A stretch of 16,000 nucleotides of DNA. Source: JAAYBT01 sp964404395. Its GTDB lineage: Bacteria > Bacillota > Clostridia > Acetivibrionales > DTU013. Under the pieces are notes generated by a model, which saw only the letters and a program-made list of their open reading frames with translations, had not been told where the DNA came from and made no database searches. The stretch lies in NCBI GenBank assembly GCA_964404395.1, contig CAYOKA010000048.1:1-16000 (forward strand), read 5' to 3'. Of the stretch, positions 6,314-14,253 are shown piece after piece (positions within the stretch are counted from its first letter, which is position 1; each line of letters opens with the position of its first letter). The position numbers and the translations under genes are program-made.

Positions 6314-7423
6314 ATGGCACAGCTCATATATACAGTGCGAGCGGGAGACACCCTTTCGGGTATTGCAAGGCTATATGGAAGTTCAGTACAGGCAATCGTA
6401 GATACTAATAACATTACAAATCCGAACTTGATTTTCCCCGGTGCAGTCTTGTTGATACCTGTCCAGGATGAGGAGGATCCGGCGAGTCCTCCGGGGGGCT
6501 TAATATATACGGTTCAGCCCGGTGACACACTTTATATCATTTCACTTTTGTTCGGAGTCAGCATGCAAAGTATTTTGGCATTGAACAACATACCTAACCC
6601 TTCGCAGATATACCCCGGGTTGAAAATAGTCCTGCCGGAAAGCGCTGTTAATCCGTTTCAGCCTGTTGAGCCCGGTATTATAAGGTATAGGGTTCTACCG
6701 GGAGATACAATTTATCGCATCGCATTAAGATTCGGCACAACAGCCCAATCCGTCCTTAATTCAAATCCGGGGCTCGACCCTCTAAGGCTATTCCCCGGTC
6801 AGGTCATCACTATCTCAATACCTGCAAATGCAAGGGCAATCTACAGGGGCAATCCTGCCAAAAGGATGGTTGCCCTCACCTTTGATGCCACCTATGGGGA
6901 CAACCGGACAACAAGATTACTGCAAATATTAAGAAACAACAATATTCTGGCCACCTTTTTCCTGTCAGGCATCTGGCCATTAAACTATCCAAGCCTTGCA
7001 AGAAGCATCGCCGCGGCAGGGCATGAAATTGGAAATCATAGCTATACACACCCACATATGACTCAGATTCAATTGACAGAGGTTAGTAACCAGCTAATAC
7101 GGACAAATGCTCTAATCAGGAGTGTTACAGGAGTTAGCCCCTATTTGTTCAGGCCACCCTTTGGCGAGTACAATCAGGAGGTTTTAAACACTGTAGCAAG
7201 ATTGGGCTATGTCACAATTATGTGGACAGTCGACTCTCTGGACTGGAAGAATCCGGGGGTCGATCAAATAATCAACCGCGTGGTCAACAACATCACCCCG
7301 GGGGCTATTGTCCTGTTGCATCAGGCAGCACCACAGACACCCGATGCACTGCCTGCAATAATATCAAGCTTAAGGCAGCAAGGCTATGGCTTTGGAACAG
7401 TTACACAGGTTCTGGATCCGTGA
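6314..7423 (+). CDS. Polysaccharide deacetylase (NodB-type) with three N-terminal LysM domains
   Basis: 369 residues. Three LysM repeats (about 5-49, 64-108, 124-169), each opening with a YxVxxGDTL-like motif and closing with an (F/Y)PG..L/I.IP motif, should bind peptidoglycan or GlcNAc polymers. A carbohydrate esterase 4 domain (about 185-369) follows, with TFDATYGDN (base D191), HSYTH (metal H242, H246), RPPFGEYN (280-287), TVDSLDW (D307) and IVLLHQ (H336). The second Asp of the usual TFDD motif, a metal ligand, is Ala192 here, as in some family branches. No signal peptide or membrane helix is visible, unlike secreted vegetative deacetylases; a spore-coat or cortex protein made in the mother cell would fit. 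The ATG at 6314 is preferred to 6308 because GGAGGG (6301-6306) lies 7 bases before it. Confidence 0.92.
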   Translation: MAQLIYTVRAGDTLSGIARLYGSSVQAIVDTNNITNPNLIFPGAVLLIPVQDEEDPASPPGGLIYTVQPGDTLYIISLLFGVSMQSILALNNIPNPSQIYPGLKIVLPESAVNPFQPVEPGIIRYRVLPGDTIYRIALRFGTTAQSVLNSNPGLDPLRLFPGQVITISIPANARAIYRGNPAKRMVALTFDATYGDNRTTRLLQILRNNNILATFFLSGIWPLNYPSLARSIAAAGHEIGNHSYTHPHMTQIQLTEVSNQLIRTNALIRSVTGVSPYLFRPPFGEYNQEVLNTVARLGYVTIMWTVDSLDWKNPGVDQIINRVVNNITPGAIVLLHQAAPQTPDALPAIISSLRQQGYGFGTVTQVLDP

Positions 7424-7448
7424 TTCGGCAGTAGTACAATAGAAATTA

Positions 7449-7478
7449 TTAATATTTAATACAGTGCTATAGTATGAT
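7449..7478 (+). promoter_or_regulatory. Candidate promoter of the beta-helix gene
   Basis: TTAATA (7449-7454), an 18-base spacer and TATGAT (7473-7478), with TATAGT five bases earlier, lie in the AT-rich gap after the deacetylase. This would give a 5' leader of about 105 bases before the ATG at 7591. The match is moderate; readthrough from the deacetylase gene is also possible, as no terminator hairpin was seen between the two. Confidence 0.35.
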
Positions 7479-7590
7479 AGAATACAAGGAGCACGCCAAT
7501 ATAGTATCAGTTAAAATGGCTGTCGCTTTCTTAAAGGTAAACTGCGTTGAGCTGCAAAGTCATATAAGCTATAGAGAGGTGACTAATCAT

Positions 7591-8265
7591 ATGCAACTAA
7601 CAACCAATAGCATGTTCAATTTGGATGAATGCTTTGAAAGATCAATATTTGACGGCCTTCAATATCCCTGGGAGGCCCTGCCTAAAATCAAGGCCTTTCT
7701 GCTGGAATTTGCTAAAAGCCTGCCGGGGGATTTTGAGAGAATAGACGAATATGTCTGGGTTGGAGAAGGAACGACAATAGAGAAAACAGTTCTGATAAAG
7801 GGGCCGGCCATTATCGGCTATAACTGTCAGCTGCGGCAGTGCGCATTTATCAGGGATAATGTTATTATAGGCAATGAATGTGTAATAGGTAATTCCACCG
7901 AGCTGAAAAATTCTCTGCTATTCAACAAAGTCCAGGCGCCCCATTTTAACTACATAGGTGACTCCATATTGGGTTACAAGGCTCATACAGGCGCGGGGGT
8001 GATTTGCTCCAATCTGAAGTCCACAGGCGGCACAGTCAAGGTCAAAGCTGGTGATACTTGCATAGAAACCGGTTTGAGAAAGTTCGGAGCAATGATTGGC
8101 GACAACGCTGAGATTGGCTGCAATTCCGTATTAAACCCTGGAACAGTCATCGGAAAAAACAGCATCGTATATCCCCTGACATCGGTAAAGGGCTATGTTC
8201 CCGAGAATCATATTTTGAAGAATGCCGGGGAACTGGTCATAAGGAGAATTGATAGCGAAGCATAA
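7591..8265 (+). CDS. Stand-alone GlmU-like left-handed beta-helix acyltransferase protein
   Basis: 224 residues. After a conserved YPWEALPKIKAFL segment (25-37), residues about 55-200 are hexapeptide repeats of a left-handed parallel beta-helix (IKGPAIIG, IRDNVIIG, NECVIG, GDNAEIG, NPGTVIG). The block APHFNYIGDSILG...GAGVICSN aligns with the GlmU acetyltransferase site: H118, Y121 and N141 match E. coli H363, Y366 and N386 in spacing, while N377 is His132 here. The uridylyltransferase domain of GlmU is absent, although such proteins are often called UDP-GlcNAc pyrophosphorylase. Acetyl or acyl transfer to an amino sugar is the likely activity (inference). The frame stays open back to 7474, but GAGGTGA (7576-7582) supports the ATG at 7591. 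Convergent with glmM. Confidence 0.85.
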   Translation: MQLTTNSMFNLDECFERSIFDGLQYPWEALPKIKAFLLEFAKSLPGDFERIDEYVWVGEGTTIEKTVLIKGPAIIGYNCQLRQCAFIRDNVIIGNECVIGNSTELKNSLLFNKVQAPHFNYIGDSILGYKAHTGAGVICSNLKSTGGTVKVKAGDTCIETGLRKFGAMIGDNAEIGCNSVLNPGTVIGKNSIVYPLTSVKGYVPENHILKNAGELVIRRIDSEA

Positions 8266-8279
8266 GGTCGTTAGTAATC

Positions 8280-8312
8280 AAAAGCCGTGGGCTGACCGAA
8301 CCCTCGGCTTTT
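8280..8312. terminator. Terminator after the beta-helix gene
   Basis: AAAAGCCG-T-GGG (8280-8291) pairs with CCC-T-CGGCTTTT (8301-8312) around a 9-base loop, one T-T mismatch apart. The A-run and T-run flanks make it able to work in both directions, but it lies 15 bases after the plus-strand stop and is mainly its terminator. Confidence 0.85.
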
Positions 8313-8331
8313 ATCGAATACTCTAGATAAT

Positions 8332-8356
8332 AAAAAAGGCTGAGTTTATCCCAGCC
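8332..8356 (-). terminator. Terminator of cdaA-cdaR-glmM
   Basis: On the minus strand GGCTGGG (8356-8350) pairs with CTCAGCC (8344-8338), one G-T pair included, around a 5-base loop, followed by TTTTTT (8337-8332). The glmM stop codon TAA falls in the loop, so the last codons form the first arm. Confidence 0.85.
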
Positions 8357-9695
8357 TCTCCTCGATAAGGGTTGCCAGCTCGGCAGCCCTTGTTGTTATG
8401 TATTCTCGATCCTTGCCCTCTATCATTACACGCACCAAGGGCTCTGTTCCCGAAGGACGTATCAGCACCCTGCCCTCCCCGTGAAACTCCTTCTCCAGTT
8501 CACAGCACAGCCGGGCTACAAGCTCATCCTCCATATATCTGTGTTTGTTCTCGTTTTTTACCTTTGCATTTTTCAATATCTGAGGCAGAATCTGCATAAC
8601 ACTTGCAAGCTCAGACAGCTTTTTGCCTGATGCCTTCAGTACACTCAACAGTTGCAGCATCGTGAGAAGCCCATCTCCGGTGGTATTGTATTTCAGAAAG
8701 ATAACATGGCCGGATTGCTCTCCACCGAAAGCATACCCCTTATCCAGCATTTCCTCCAGCACATATCTGTCGCCTACTCTGGTCTTTACCAAATTCAAGC
8801 CATTTTCACGTGCCATGATATCAAAGCCAAGATTGCTCATCACAGTAGCTACAACAGTATTCTTATCAAGCTGGTCATTCTGTTTCAGAGCAAGCCCGAT
8901 AATCGCCATAATCTGATCCCCGTCCACCAGGCTTCCTTTTTCATCTACAGCCAGTACCCTATCAGCATCGCCGTCAAAGGCAAAGCCCAAGTCCGCCCCA
9001 CACTCAAGAACAAAGCTTTTCAACTGAGACATGTGCGTTGATCCGCAATTACTGTTAATATTTATCCCGTTCGGCTTATTGTGAATAACAAAGACATCCG
9101 CTCCAAGTTCAGAAAGCAACAACGGCGCTGACTCATAGGCTGCCCCATAGGCACAATCGATCGCTATCTTCATGCCTTTCAAGTCACAGTCAATTGTCCC
9201 CTTTAAAAAGTCTAGATAATCGCGCAATGCGTTTTCTGCGCTACTCCTTTTCCCCAGATTTTCACCGGTTAAGAGTAAATCCTTACAGGAATCGTTATTT
9301 ATCATTTCCTCTATGCTGTCTTCCATACTATCAGAAAGTTTATATCCCTGGGAATCAAAAAACTTGATTCCATTAAATTCAAAGCTGTTGTGGGAAGCTG
9401 ATATAACAACACCGGCATCCGCTTTATAATGCCTGGTGAGATAAGCAACAGCCGGTGTCGGCGCAACACCAAGGCACACCGCCTCTGCGCCCACTGAGCA
9501 TATTCCTGCTACGAGGGCTGCTTCCAACATATATCCTGAAATTCTTGTATCCATACCCACCAATATCTTCGGTGTATGCTTCGTTTGTGCAGTCAGTACA
9601 CAGGCCCCTGCCTGCCCCAGCTTGTAAGCCAGCTTTGCAGTAAGCTCTGAGTTTGCAACGCCTCTTACACCGTCTGTTCCAAATAACCTCGGCAT
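8346..9695 (-). CDS. glmM: Phosphoglucosamine mutase GlmM
   Basis: Converts glucosamine-6-phosphate to glucosamine-1-phosphate in the cytoplasm, the entry to UDP-GlcNAc and peptidoglycan. 449 residues, full length. Motifs in order: GTDGVRG (6-12), the phosphoserine loop ISASHN (98-103, S101 as the phosphorylated Ser), the Mg-binding DGDADR (241-246), the sugar-binding GGEQSGH (324-330) and the phosphate-binding RPSGTEP (413-419). The start at 9695 has a G-rich ribosome binding site (AAGGGGGCGG) a few bases upstream. It lies 34 bases after cdaR, as in the conserved Firmicute cdaA-cdaR-glmM cluster, where CdaA, CdaR and GlmM interact and GlmM can restrain CdaA (established in Bacillus, Lactococcus and Listeria). 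glmS is not in the window. Confidence 0.97.
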   Translation of the reverse strand: MPRLFGTDGVRGVANSELTAKLAYKLGQAGACVLTAQTKHTPKILVGMDTRISGYMLEAALVAGICSVGAEAVCLGVAPTPAVAYLTRHYKADAGVVISASHNSFEFNGIKFFDSQGYKLSDSMEDSIEEMINNDSCKDLLLTGENLGKRSSAENALRDYLDFLKGTIDCDLKGMKIAIDCAYGAAYESAPLLLSELGADVFVIHNKPNGININSNCGSTHMSQLKSFVLECGADLGFAFDGDADRVLAVDEKGSLVDGDQIMAIIGLALKQNDQLDKNTVVATVMSNLGFDIMARENGLNLVKTRVGDRYVLEEMLDKGYAFGGEQSGHVIFLKYNTTGDGLLTMLQLLSVLKASGKKLSELASVMQILPQILKNAKVKNENKHRYMEDELVARLCCELEKEFHGEGRVLIRPSGTEPLVRVMIEGKDREYITTRAAELATLIEERLG

Positions 9696-9729
9696 TCATC
9701 CGCCCCCTTATATGAGCATTTTGCGATAT

Positions 9730-10989
9730 CTACGGCTCCGGTGTTTCATCCGGTGGTTCTTCAACCTCAGGAGTCTTTGATATCTTCACATCTGCATATA
9801 TCGTCTGCAAAAGTTTTGCTTGATTTGGTACATTTATACTCAACTTAAGCTTGTGAGTTCCCTCCTCCAAGTTCAAAACATCTACTGCAGGCCTTAATGA
9901 TTCCGGCCTGATTGCGTTTAGATCAGCCTGCCTTCCCTTGAACTGCAGTAACAGTCTTTCCGATATAATCTCATAGACCAATGTAGCATCATTCCGTGCA
10001 TTAAGAATACTAATATTGGCTCCTTCAAACTCGATATTCCTCACGAGCAGCTTCTCTATATTAATATTCACGGTAATCTCCTTAGGTGAATTCACAAGCT
10101 CTAAATCCTCAGGTACCACCAGAGGAATAGATGAGGTATAATTACTGTCAATCGTCTCAATATCCACCTGTTCAGTTTTAATATCTTTGACATCTTCCAT
10201 TGCCTCAGCGGAGCCTCTTACAAGCACTTTTTCCGGATTAACCAGTCTGCTCGTTTCAACATAATCAGCGGCAAGCCTTCCTCTCGTAACAAGAGAAACC
10301 GGAACTTCCCTGGCTACCTCCACCTTTACACTCACAGTGAGATTTTTACCAAACTCAGGAATCTCCCTGCCGGCTTTGTCATAAACCTTACATTGAACCT
10401 GCCTTGTCGTGTCCCTATCCAAATCCTTGATATCCAGAAGGGCTTTAATTGAACCGACACTGCCGATTTTGCTTTCTTCGCCGAATATCTGTGTAGTTGA
10501 TTGGGACAAAGTCGTACCTAGCAGAACATAACCCGGCTTCATTGTAATGTTCTCCTCAAGGACGACGTCAAAGGTACCTATCCTGTTTCTAGCCAGCTGA
10601 ATCGGTATGGCTATCGGCGTGTAGGATTCAATGACAACGCCACTTTGCATGCAATCGAGCTGTGTCAGTTCCAGAGTCCTGTCGCTAACTGATGTAATTT
10701 GTGAATAGTCAGCTATAGCCACAAAATCACTTATTCTGACCTTGTCAACAGTTTCCTGCCGACCCCTGATTATTACATCAACATAATTGCGAACCGCGCT
10801 CTTAAGCGTATAATCATTTTCCTCAAGAAAATCCTCATTGAGAATTGTCACGGGTATATTATTAAAAGGCCTGGAAACCATAGGATTTGTTAGATTTGAA
10901 ACAATAATCCAAGTAAAAATTGCAATCAAAATAGACAATATTTTCGTTTTCATATCTTTCCTGAACCAATTGTTCACCCAGTTCTTCAC
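9730..10989 (-). CDS. cdaR: CdaR (YbbR-domain) membrane regulator of CdaA
   Basis: About 419 residues. One N-terminal membrane helix (about 16-32, ILSILIAIFTWIIVSNL) is followed by an extracytoplasmic part made of about four YbbR repeats, rich in beta strands, with recurring segments such as MKPGYVLLGTTLSQSTTQIFG and LVNPEKVLVRGSAEAMEDV. The tail is acidic and proline-rich. CdaR binds the diadenylate cyclase CdaA and modulates its activity, perhaps from a cell-wall signal. The start is placed at GTG 10989: GGAGGG lies 8-10 bases before it, and GTG overlaps the cdaA stop as GTGA, a sign of translational coupling. An in-frame ATG at 11007 has no good ribosome binding site and would overlap cdaA more. 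Confidence 0.92.
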   Translation of the reverse strand: MKNWVNNWFRKDMKTKILSILIAIFTWIIVSNLTNPMVSRPFNNIPVTILNEDFLEENDYTLKSAVRNYVDVIIRGRQETVDKVRISDFVAIADYSQITSVSDRTLELTQLDCMQSGVVIESYTPIAIPIQLARNRIGTFDVVLEENITMKPGYVLLGTTLSQSTTQIFGEESKIGSVGSIKALLDIKDLDRDTTRQVQCKVYDKAGREIPEFGKNLTVSVKVEVAREVPVSLVTRGRLAADYVETSRLVNPEKVLVRGSAEAMEDVKDIKTEQVDIETIDSNYTSSIPLVVPEDLELVNSPKEITVNINIEKLLVRNIEFEGANISILNARNDATLVYEIISERLLLQFKGRQADLNAIRPESLRPAVDVLNLEEGTHKLKLSINVPNQAKLLQTIYADVKISKTPEVEEPPDETPEP

Positions 10990-11864
10990 TTGGATTTCAC
11001 CCTCCATATCTTCAGCTTTTTCGTATTAATCTCACCATCCAAAAGGTTTTTGTTCAGGGCCTTCCTAAGCGAATCTACTGTAAGGTTTCTGGAAAGGCCG
11101 CCATTTAGTGCAAAAGATATCTTTCCGGACTCTTCGGAAACAACCACTGCAATAGAATCTGACACCTCGGTAATGCCCAGCGCCGCTCTATGCCTCGTTC
11201 CAAGCTCTTTACTCAGGTTGGTATTCTCTGTGAGAGGAAGAAAACATGCAGCTGCCTTAATTCTATTGTTCCGAATTACTATAGCACCATCATGTAGCGG
11301 TGTATCGGGAACAAATATGTTTTTAATGAGGTCACTCGAAACATGGGAATCCAGTTGAGTGCCCGTATTAATAATTTCTCCGATTCTCGTCTCTCTTTCA
11401 ATGACAATCAGAGCTCCTATATATTTCGCCGACAGATCGGCACATGCCTTAACAATTTCCTCAATAACCGCTGTTGTCTTAACTCGGGCACTTCCGGCCT
11501 CATCAAAATTGAGCAGATCCTTAAATCGATTCCGTCCTATTTTCTCCAACGCTCTTCTCAACTCTGGCTGAAACAGTACAATTCCTCCTATTGCCAGAAA
11601 CTGCACCATGTTTCTAAAAAGATAGTTTATGGTTTTCAGACCAAATATATTGCTTAGCTCAGTAGCCAAAAGCAGTAGCAGTATTCCCTTAATCAGCTGC
11701 CAGGCGCGGGTTTCACGGACAAGAATAATGAGCTTATATACAACCCATGCTACAATACTGATGTCAATGATAGCTTTAATCATAGACACCGGGTTGTCCA
11801 TGCCCATATAACCTGCAAAATTGCTAAACAAGTCTCGCAGGTTAATATTGTCGAAAAGATCCAA
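10986..11864 (-). CDS. cdaA: CdaA, membrane-bound diadenylate cyclase
   Basis: Makes c-di-AMP from two ATP. About 292 residues: three N-terminal membrane helices (about 33-49, 57-75, 86-98), a short coiled linker, then the DisA_N cyclase domain with DTPLHDGAIVI (DGA at 192-194) and GTRHRAALGI (222-231, the RHR motif). The order CdaA-CdaR-GlmM is the standard Firmicute arrangement. The start is not obvious: no ATG occurs early. TTG at 11864 is preferred because CAGGAGTG lies about 7 bases upstream; a GTG at 11882 would add six residues but overlaps that site region. c-di-AMP in Firmicutes controls potassium and osmolyte transport and wall homeostasis; no c-di-AMP riboswitch was recognised in this window. 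Confidence 0.95.
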   Translation of the reverse strand: MDLFDNINLRDLFSNFAGYMGMDNPVSMIKAIIDISIVAWVVYKLIILVRETRAWQLIKGILLLLLATELSNIFGLKTINYLFRNMVQFLAIGGIVLFQPELRRALEKIGRNRFKDLLNFDEAGSARVKTTAVIEEIVKACADLSAKYIGALIVIERETRIGEIINTGTQLDSHVSSDLIKNIFVPDTPLHDGAIVIRNNRIKAAACFLPLTENTNLSKELGTRHRAALGITEVSDSIAVVVSEESGKISFALNGGLSRNLTVDSLRKALNKNLLDGEINTKKLKIWRVKSK

Positions 11865-11905
11865 AATACCACACTCCTGCACTTCACTATACTGTACTTA
11901 TTAAA

Positions 11906-11934
11906 ATTATACCTTTTTTAATAGCATTTGTAAT
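11906..11934 (-). promoter_or_regulatory. Promoter of cdaA-cdaR-glmM
   Basis: On the minus strand ATTACA (11934-11929), a 17-base spacer and a perfect TATAAT (11911-11906) lie about 42 bases before the TTG start. They sit in the AT-rich gap after the radical SAM gene. No terminator hairpin was seen between that gene and this promoter, so some readthrough from the upstream operon is possible. Confidence 0.65.
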
Positions 11935-11959
11935 CAATATTTGCATTTTTAACAAAAAA

Positions 11960-12808
11960 TTAATAAACATGTTTTAAATACTTCTTGGCAGTTTTTTTGG
12001 CAGTCTCAATCAACTCATACGAAGTAGGTGGAATATCGTTCATAAGATAATTAGGATAAAACCTTGTTAAGTGCAGTACAATATTCGTATCTAGAAAAGA
12101 AAGCCACTTTGCAAGCTCCCCTATTTCATCGGGTGAATCATTCAAACCGGGAATAACTAAGGTAGTAACCTCAACATGGCAACTCCCAACTGCTTGTTCA
12201 ACCGTTTTCATAACCCTATCCAGAGTACCCTTGCAGTATTTTTTATAGAAGTCGCCATTAAAAGCCTTTACATCGATGTTCATTGCATCGATATTAGGAA
12301 GCAGCCTTTTGAGTGGCTCAGGGTTTATGAAGCCATTGGTCACCAGTACATTTGCCAGTCCTCTCTCCCTGACAAGTTCGGCGGTTTCCAGAACATATTC
12401 ATACCATATCGACGGTTCATTATAGGTATATGCGACGCCGATATTTCCTCTATCCACATAGTCCAATGCCTTATCCGCAAGTGCAGATGGCTTCAGTACC
12501 ACAGTGGGGACATCCTTTTGTGATATGCTCCAGTTTTGGCAATAACTGCATTTAAAATTGCAGCCAAAGGTACCCACTGAGAGTATCTTCTTGCCCGGGT
12601 GAAAATGGTACAAGGGTTTCTTTTCAATTGGATCCAGTGCTATGGAGGCAATGCGTTCATAATTCAAAGAGTACAAATCCCCGGCCACATTTTTTCTGGC
12701 CCGGCATATCCCCGTTGCACCAGGTGCAAGCTCACACCCTTGAGGGCAAAGGAGGCATTGAACTGCTCCCTTATCTTTTTTTTCGTAAAATAATGCTTTT
12801 TTCATCAT
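11960..12808 (-). CDS. amrS: AmmeMemoRadiSam system radical SAM enzyme, short C-terminus
   Basis: 282-residue radical SAM protein related to pyruvate-formate-lyase activases. The 4Fe-4S cluster motif is C83-x3-C87-xx-C90 in GCNFKCSYC. Before it, four Cys (C18, C21, C25, C35) in CLLCPQGCELAPGATGICRAR form the extra metal-binding N-terminus typical of this family; YNEPSIWYEYVLE and VTNGFINPEPL also match. The substrate is unknown. Members I recall run to about 330-340 residues and continue after a 'KYVY.GN' segment into a Cys pair; this one stops at KHVY, so a C-terminal piece seems missing. The ATG at 12808 overlaps the stop of the upstream LigB/MEMO-AMMECR1 gene (TAATG), showing translational coupling. 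An adjacent ATG at 12805 is equally usable. Confidence 0.9.
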   Translation of the reverse strand: MMKKALFYEKKDKGAVQCLLCPQGCELAPGATGICRARKNVAGDLYSLNYERIASIALDPIEKKPLYHFHPGKKILSVGTFGCNFKCSYCQNWSISQKDVPTVVLKPSALADKALDYVDRGNIGVAYTYNEPSIWYEYVLETAELVRERGLANVLVTNGFINPEPLKRLLPNIDAMNIDVKAFNGDFYKKYCKGTLDRVMKTVEQAVGSCHVEVTTLVIPGLNDSPDEIGELAKWLSFLDTNIVLHLTRFYPNYLMNDIPPTSYELIETAKKTAKKYLKHVY

Positions 12809-14217
12809 TAACTGTACCTTATTACCTCAAATCTCTCCATTTCATACTTCTCAGATGGGTCTATTCCGGCCTTCTGTAATGCTATGGAAACCTGCTCTTC
12901 AGCTGTATCGATTCCTTCAAGATTTGGCAACAGCAAGCCGGTACGTCTGCCTGACTTTACAATCACACCATATTTGACAACATCAAGCTCAGCAATTGTA
13001 CTGATAGCTTCTGCCTCTCCAAGTACATCAACTGAATACACCAGTCCATCCAGCTCCAATTCATCAACCGAATTGAACCTCGGATCCTGTGTACCCGCAC
13101 TAATAGCGTTGTATATGATCTCCTCCGCAATATTTTTTCTCACGGGGGAGATTGTTCCGATACATCCTCTGAGCTGCCCGGATTTCTTTATTGAAACAAA
13201 TACTCCTGCTCTTTTTTTAGCCATTTCCTCAGGCAATAAATCGGGAATATTAATAACAGTGCCATCTGTAACATAGATTTCCAGTGCTTTTCTGGCCAAA
13301 GCAACTCGTGGATCCTCGAAACTTCGCAGCTCATTGATTTTTTCATGATCGGCTCTGTCCAGTTTGTCCATCAGGCTCTCTCCTTCCAACATTGATCCCA
13401 CCTTAAATTCCGCTATTGCATAACCCACTCCGAAAGGGCCTTCGTAAGAATATACGTTCGATTTTACTTCATGACCGTCAAGAGCTCCAAACATCATAAT
13501 AAAGGAACGTAATCCGCACTCACCGGCTTTTTCCAGAAAGCTCTCATCAAACTGCAGTAGTCCCTGGGGATCAGGCTTTTTTAGAAGCTCAATCAGCTGT
13601 CTATCATATTCCGGGCCGTTCTTGTCATAGCCGTAGGGACCATCCTGTGTAAGCTTGTGGGAAAGGTCTCCGCTGGCAAGGAACACGGCACGCTCATTGG
13701 ATTGCTTTACGGCCTCGCCAATACAGCTGCCAAAGCGATATAGCTCCTTAAATGGCAGCCCGGCTATTGAAATATGGACAAGCTTAAAATCACTGTATTC
13801 CTTATCTATAAAATATAATGGAACCATTGCACCATGATCCAATTCTTCGGAAACCCTGTATTTTGCAGCCAATAACTTGTCAAGGCCTCCACATGGTATT
13901 CCTTCTGAATTGGCAATATTTATGATTTTATTAGTCAGATACAGGTTGTTCTCGAACTCCAGCTTAATCTCGGGAGCTCCGAATTTACTCATGTCTCCGT
14001 TGAGAATACGCTTTGTATTGATATGAATAAAATCACTGAAAAGCGGCCCATGGGGTGAAGTAAGTATTATCGTTGAAGGCTTAAGCCTCCCTATTTCCCC
14101 CGCAGCCTTTCTGAGTGCGGCAAGTGTAGCATCTGCGCCATGTTCTGCGCCTTTCCCAACCTCAGGTATCATCACCGGCGGGTGTGGGAAGATGAAAGCT
14201 CCCCTTATCATACCCAT
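12808..14217 (-). CDS. amrA: LigB/MEMO-type domain fused to AMMECR1 domain
   Basis: 469 residues, two domains. The N-terminal part (about 1-272) has the fold of class III extradiol dioxygenases (LigB) and MEMO: FPHPPVMIP (H12), TSPHGP (H56), ELDHGAMVPLYF (H128), ASGDLSHKL (H187) and YSYEGPFGVGYAIAEF. H12 and H56 correspond to LigB iron ligands; E259 or E233 could be the third (inference). The C-terminal AMMECR1 domain (about 300-469) has the hallmark LRGCIGT (349-355) plus DPRF (378-381). AMMECR1, MEMO and a radical SAM enzyme form the widespread AmmeMemoRadiSam triad of unknown function. Here two members are one polypeptide and the third overlaps it by a base. The ATG at 14217 follows AAGGATG; an ATG two codons later is an alternative. 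Confidence 0.92.
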   Translation of the reverse strand: MGMIRGAFIFPHPPVMIPEVGKGAEHGADATLAALRKAAGEIGRLKPSTIILTSPHGPLFSDFIHINTKRILNGDMSKFGAPEIKLEFENNLYLTNKIINIANSEGIPCGGLDKLLAAKYRVSEELDHGAMVPLYFIDKEYSDFKLVHISIAGLPFKELYRFGSCIGEAVKQSNERAVFLASGDLSHKLTQDGPYGYDKNGPEYDRQLIELLKKPDPQGLLQFDESFLEKAGECGLRSFIMMFGALDGHEVKSNVYSYEGPFGVGYAIAEFKVGSMLEGESLMDKLDRADHEKINELRSFEDPRVALARKALEIYVTDGTVINIPDLLPEEMAKKRAGVFVSIKKSGQLRGCIGTISPVRKNIAEEIIYNAISAGTQDPRFNSVDELELDGLVYSVDVLGEAEAISTIAELDVVKYGVIVKSGRRTGLLLPNLEGIDTAEEQVSIALQKAGIDPSEKYEMERFEVIRYS

Positions 14218-14253
14218 ATGCCCACATCCTTTCCTCTCATTCCACAGCTTAAA

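Noticed and set aside
7474..7590. 39-residue N-terminal extension of the beta-helix protein
   Set aside because: The ATG at 7474 lies in a -10-like element and lacks a ribosome binding site, while GAGGTGA supports 7591.
8372..9041. Plus-strand frames of 75-129 codons inside glmM
   Set aside because: Antisense to a clearly conserved gene, with no ribosome binding sites and no recognisable domains.
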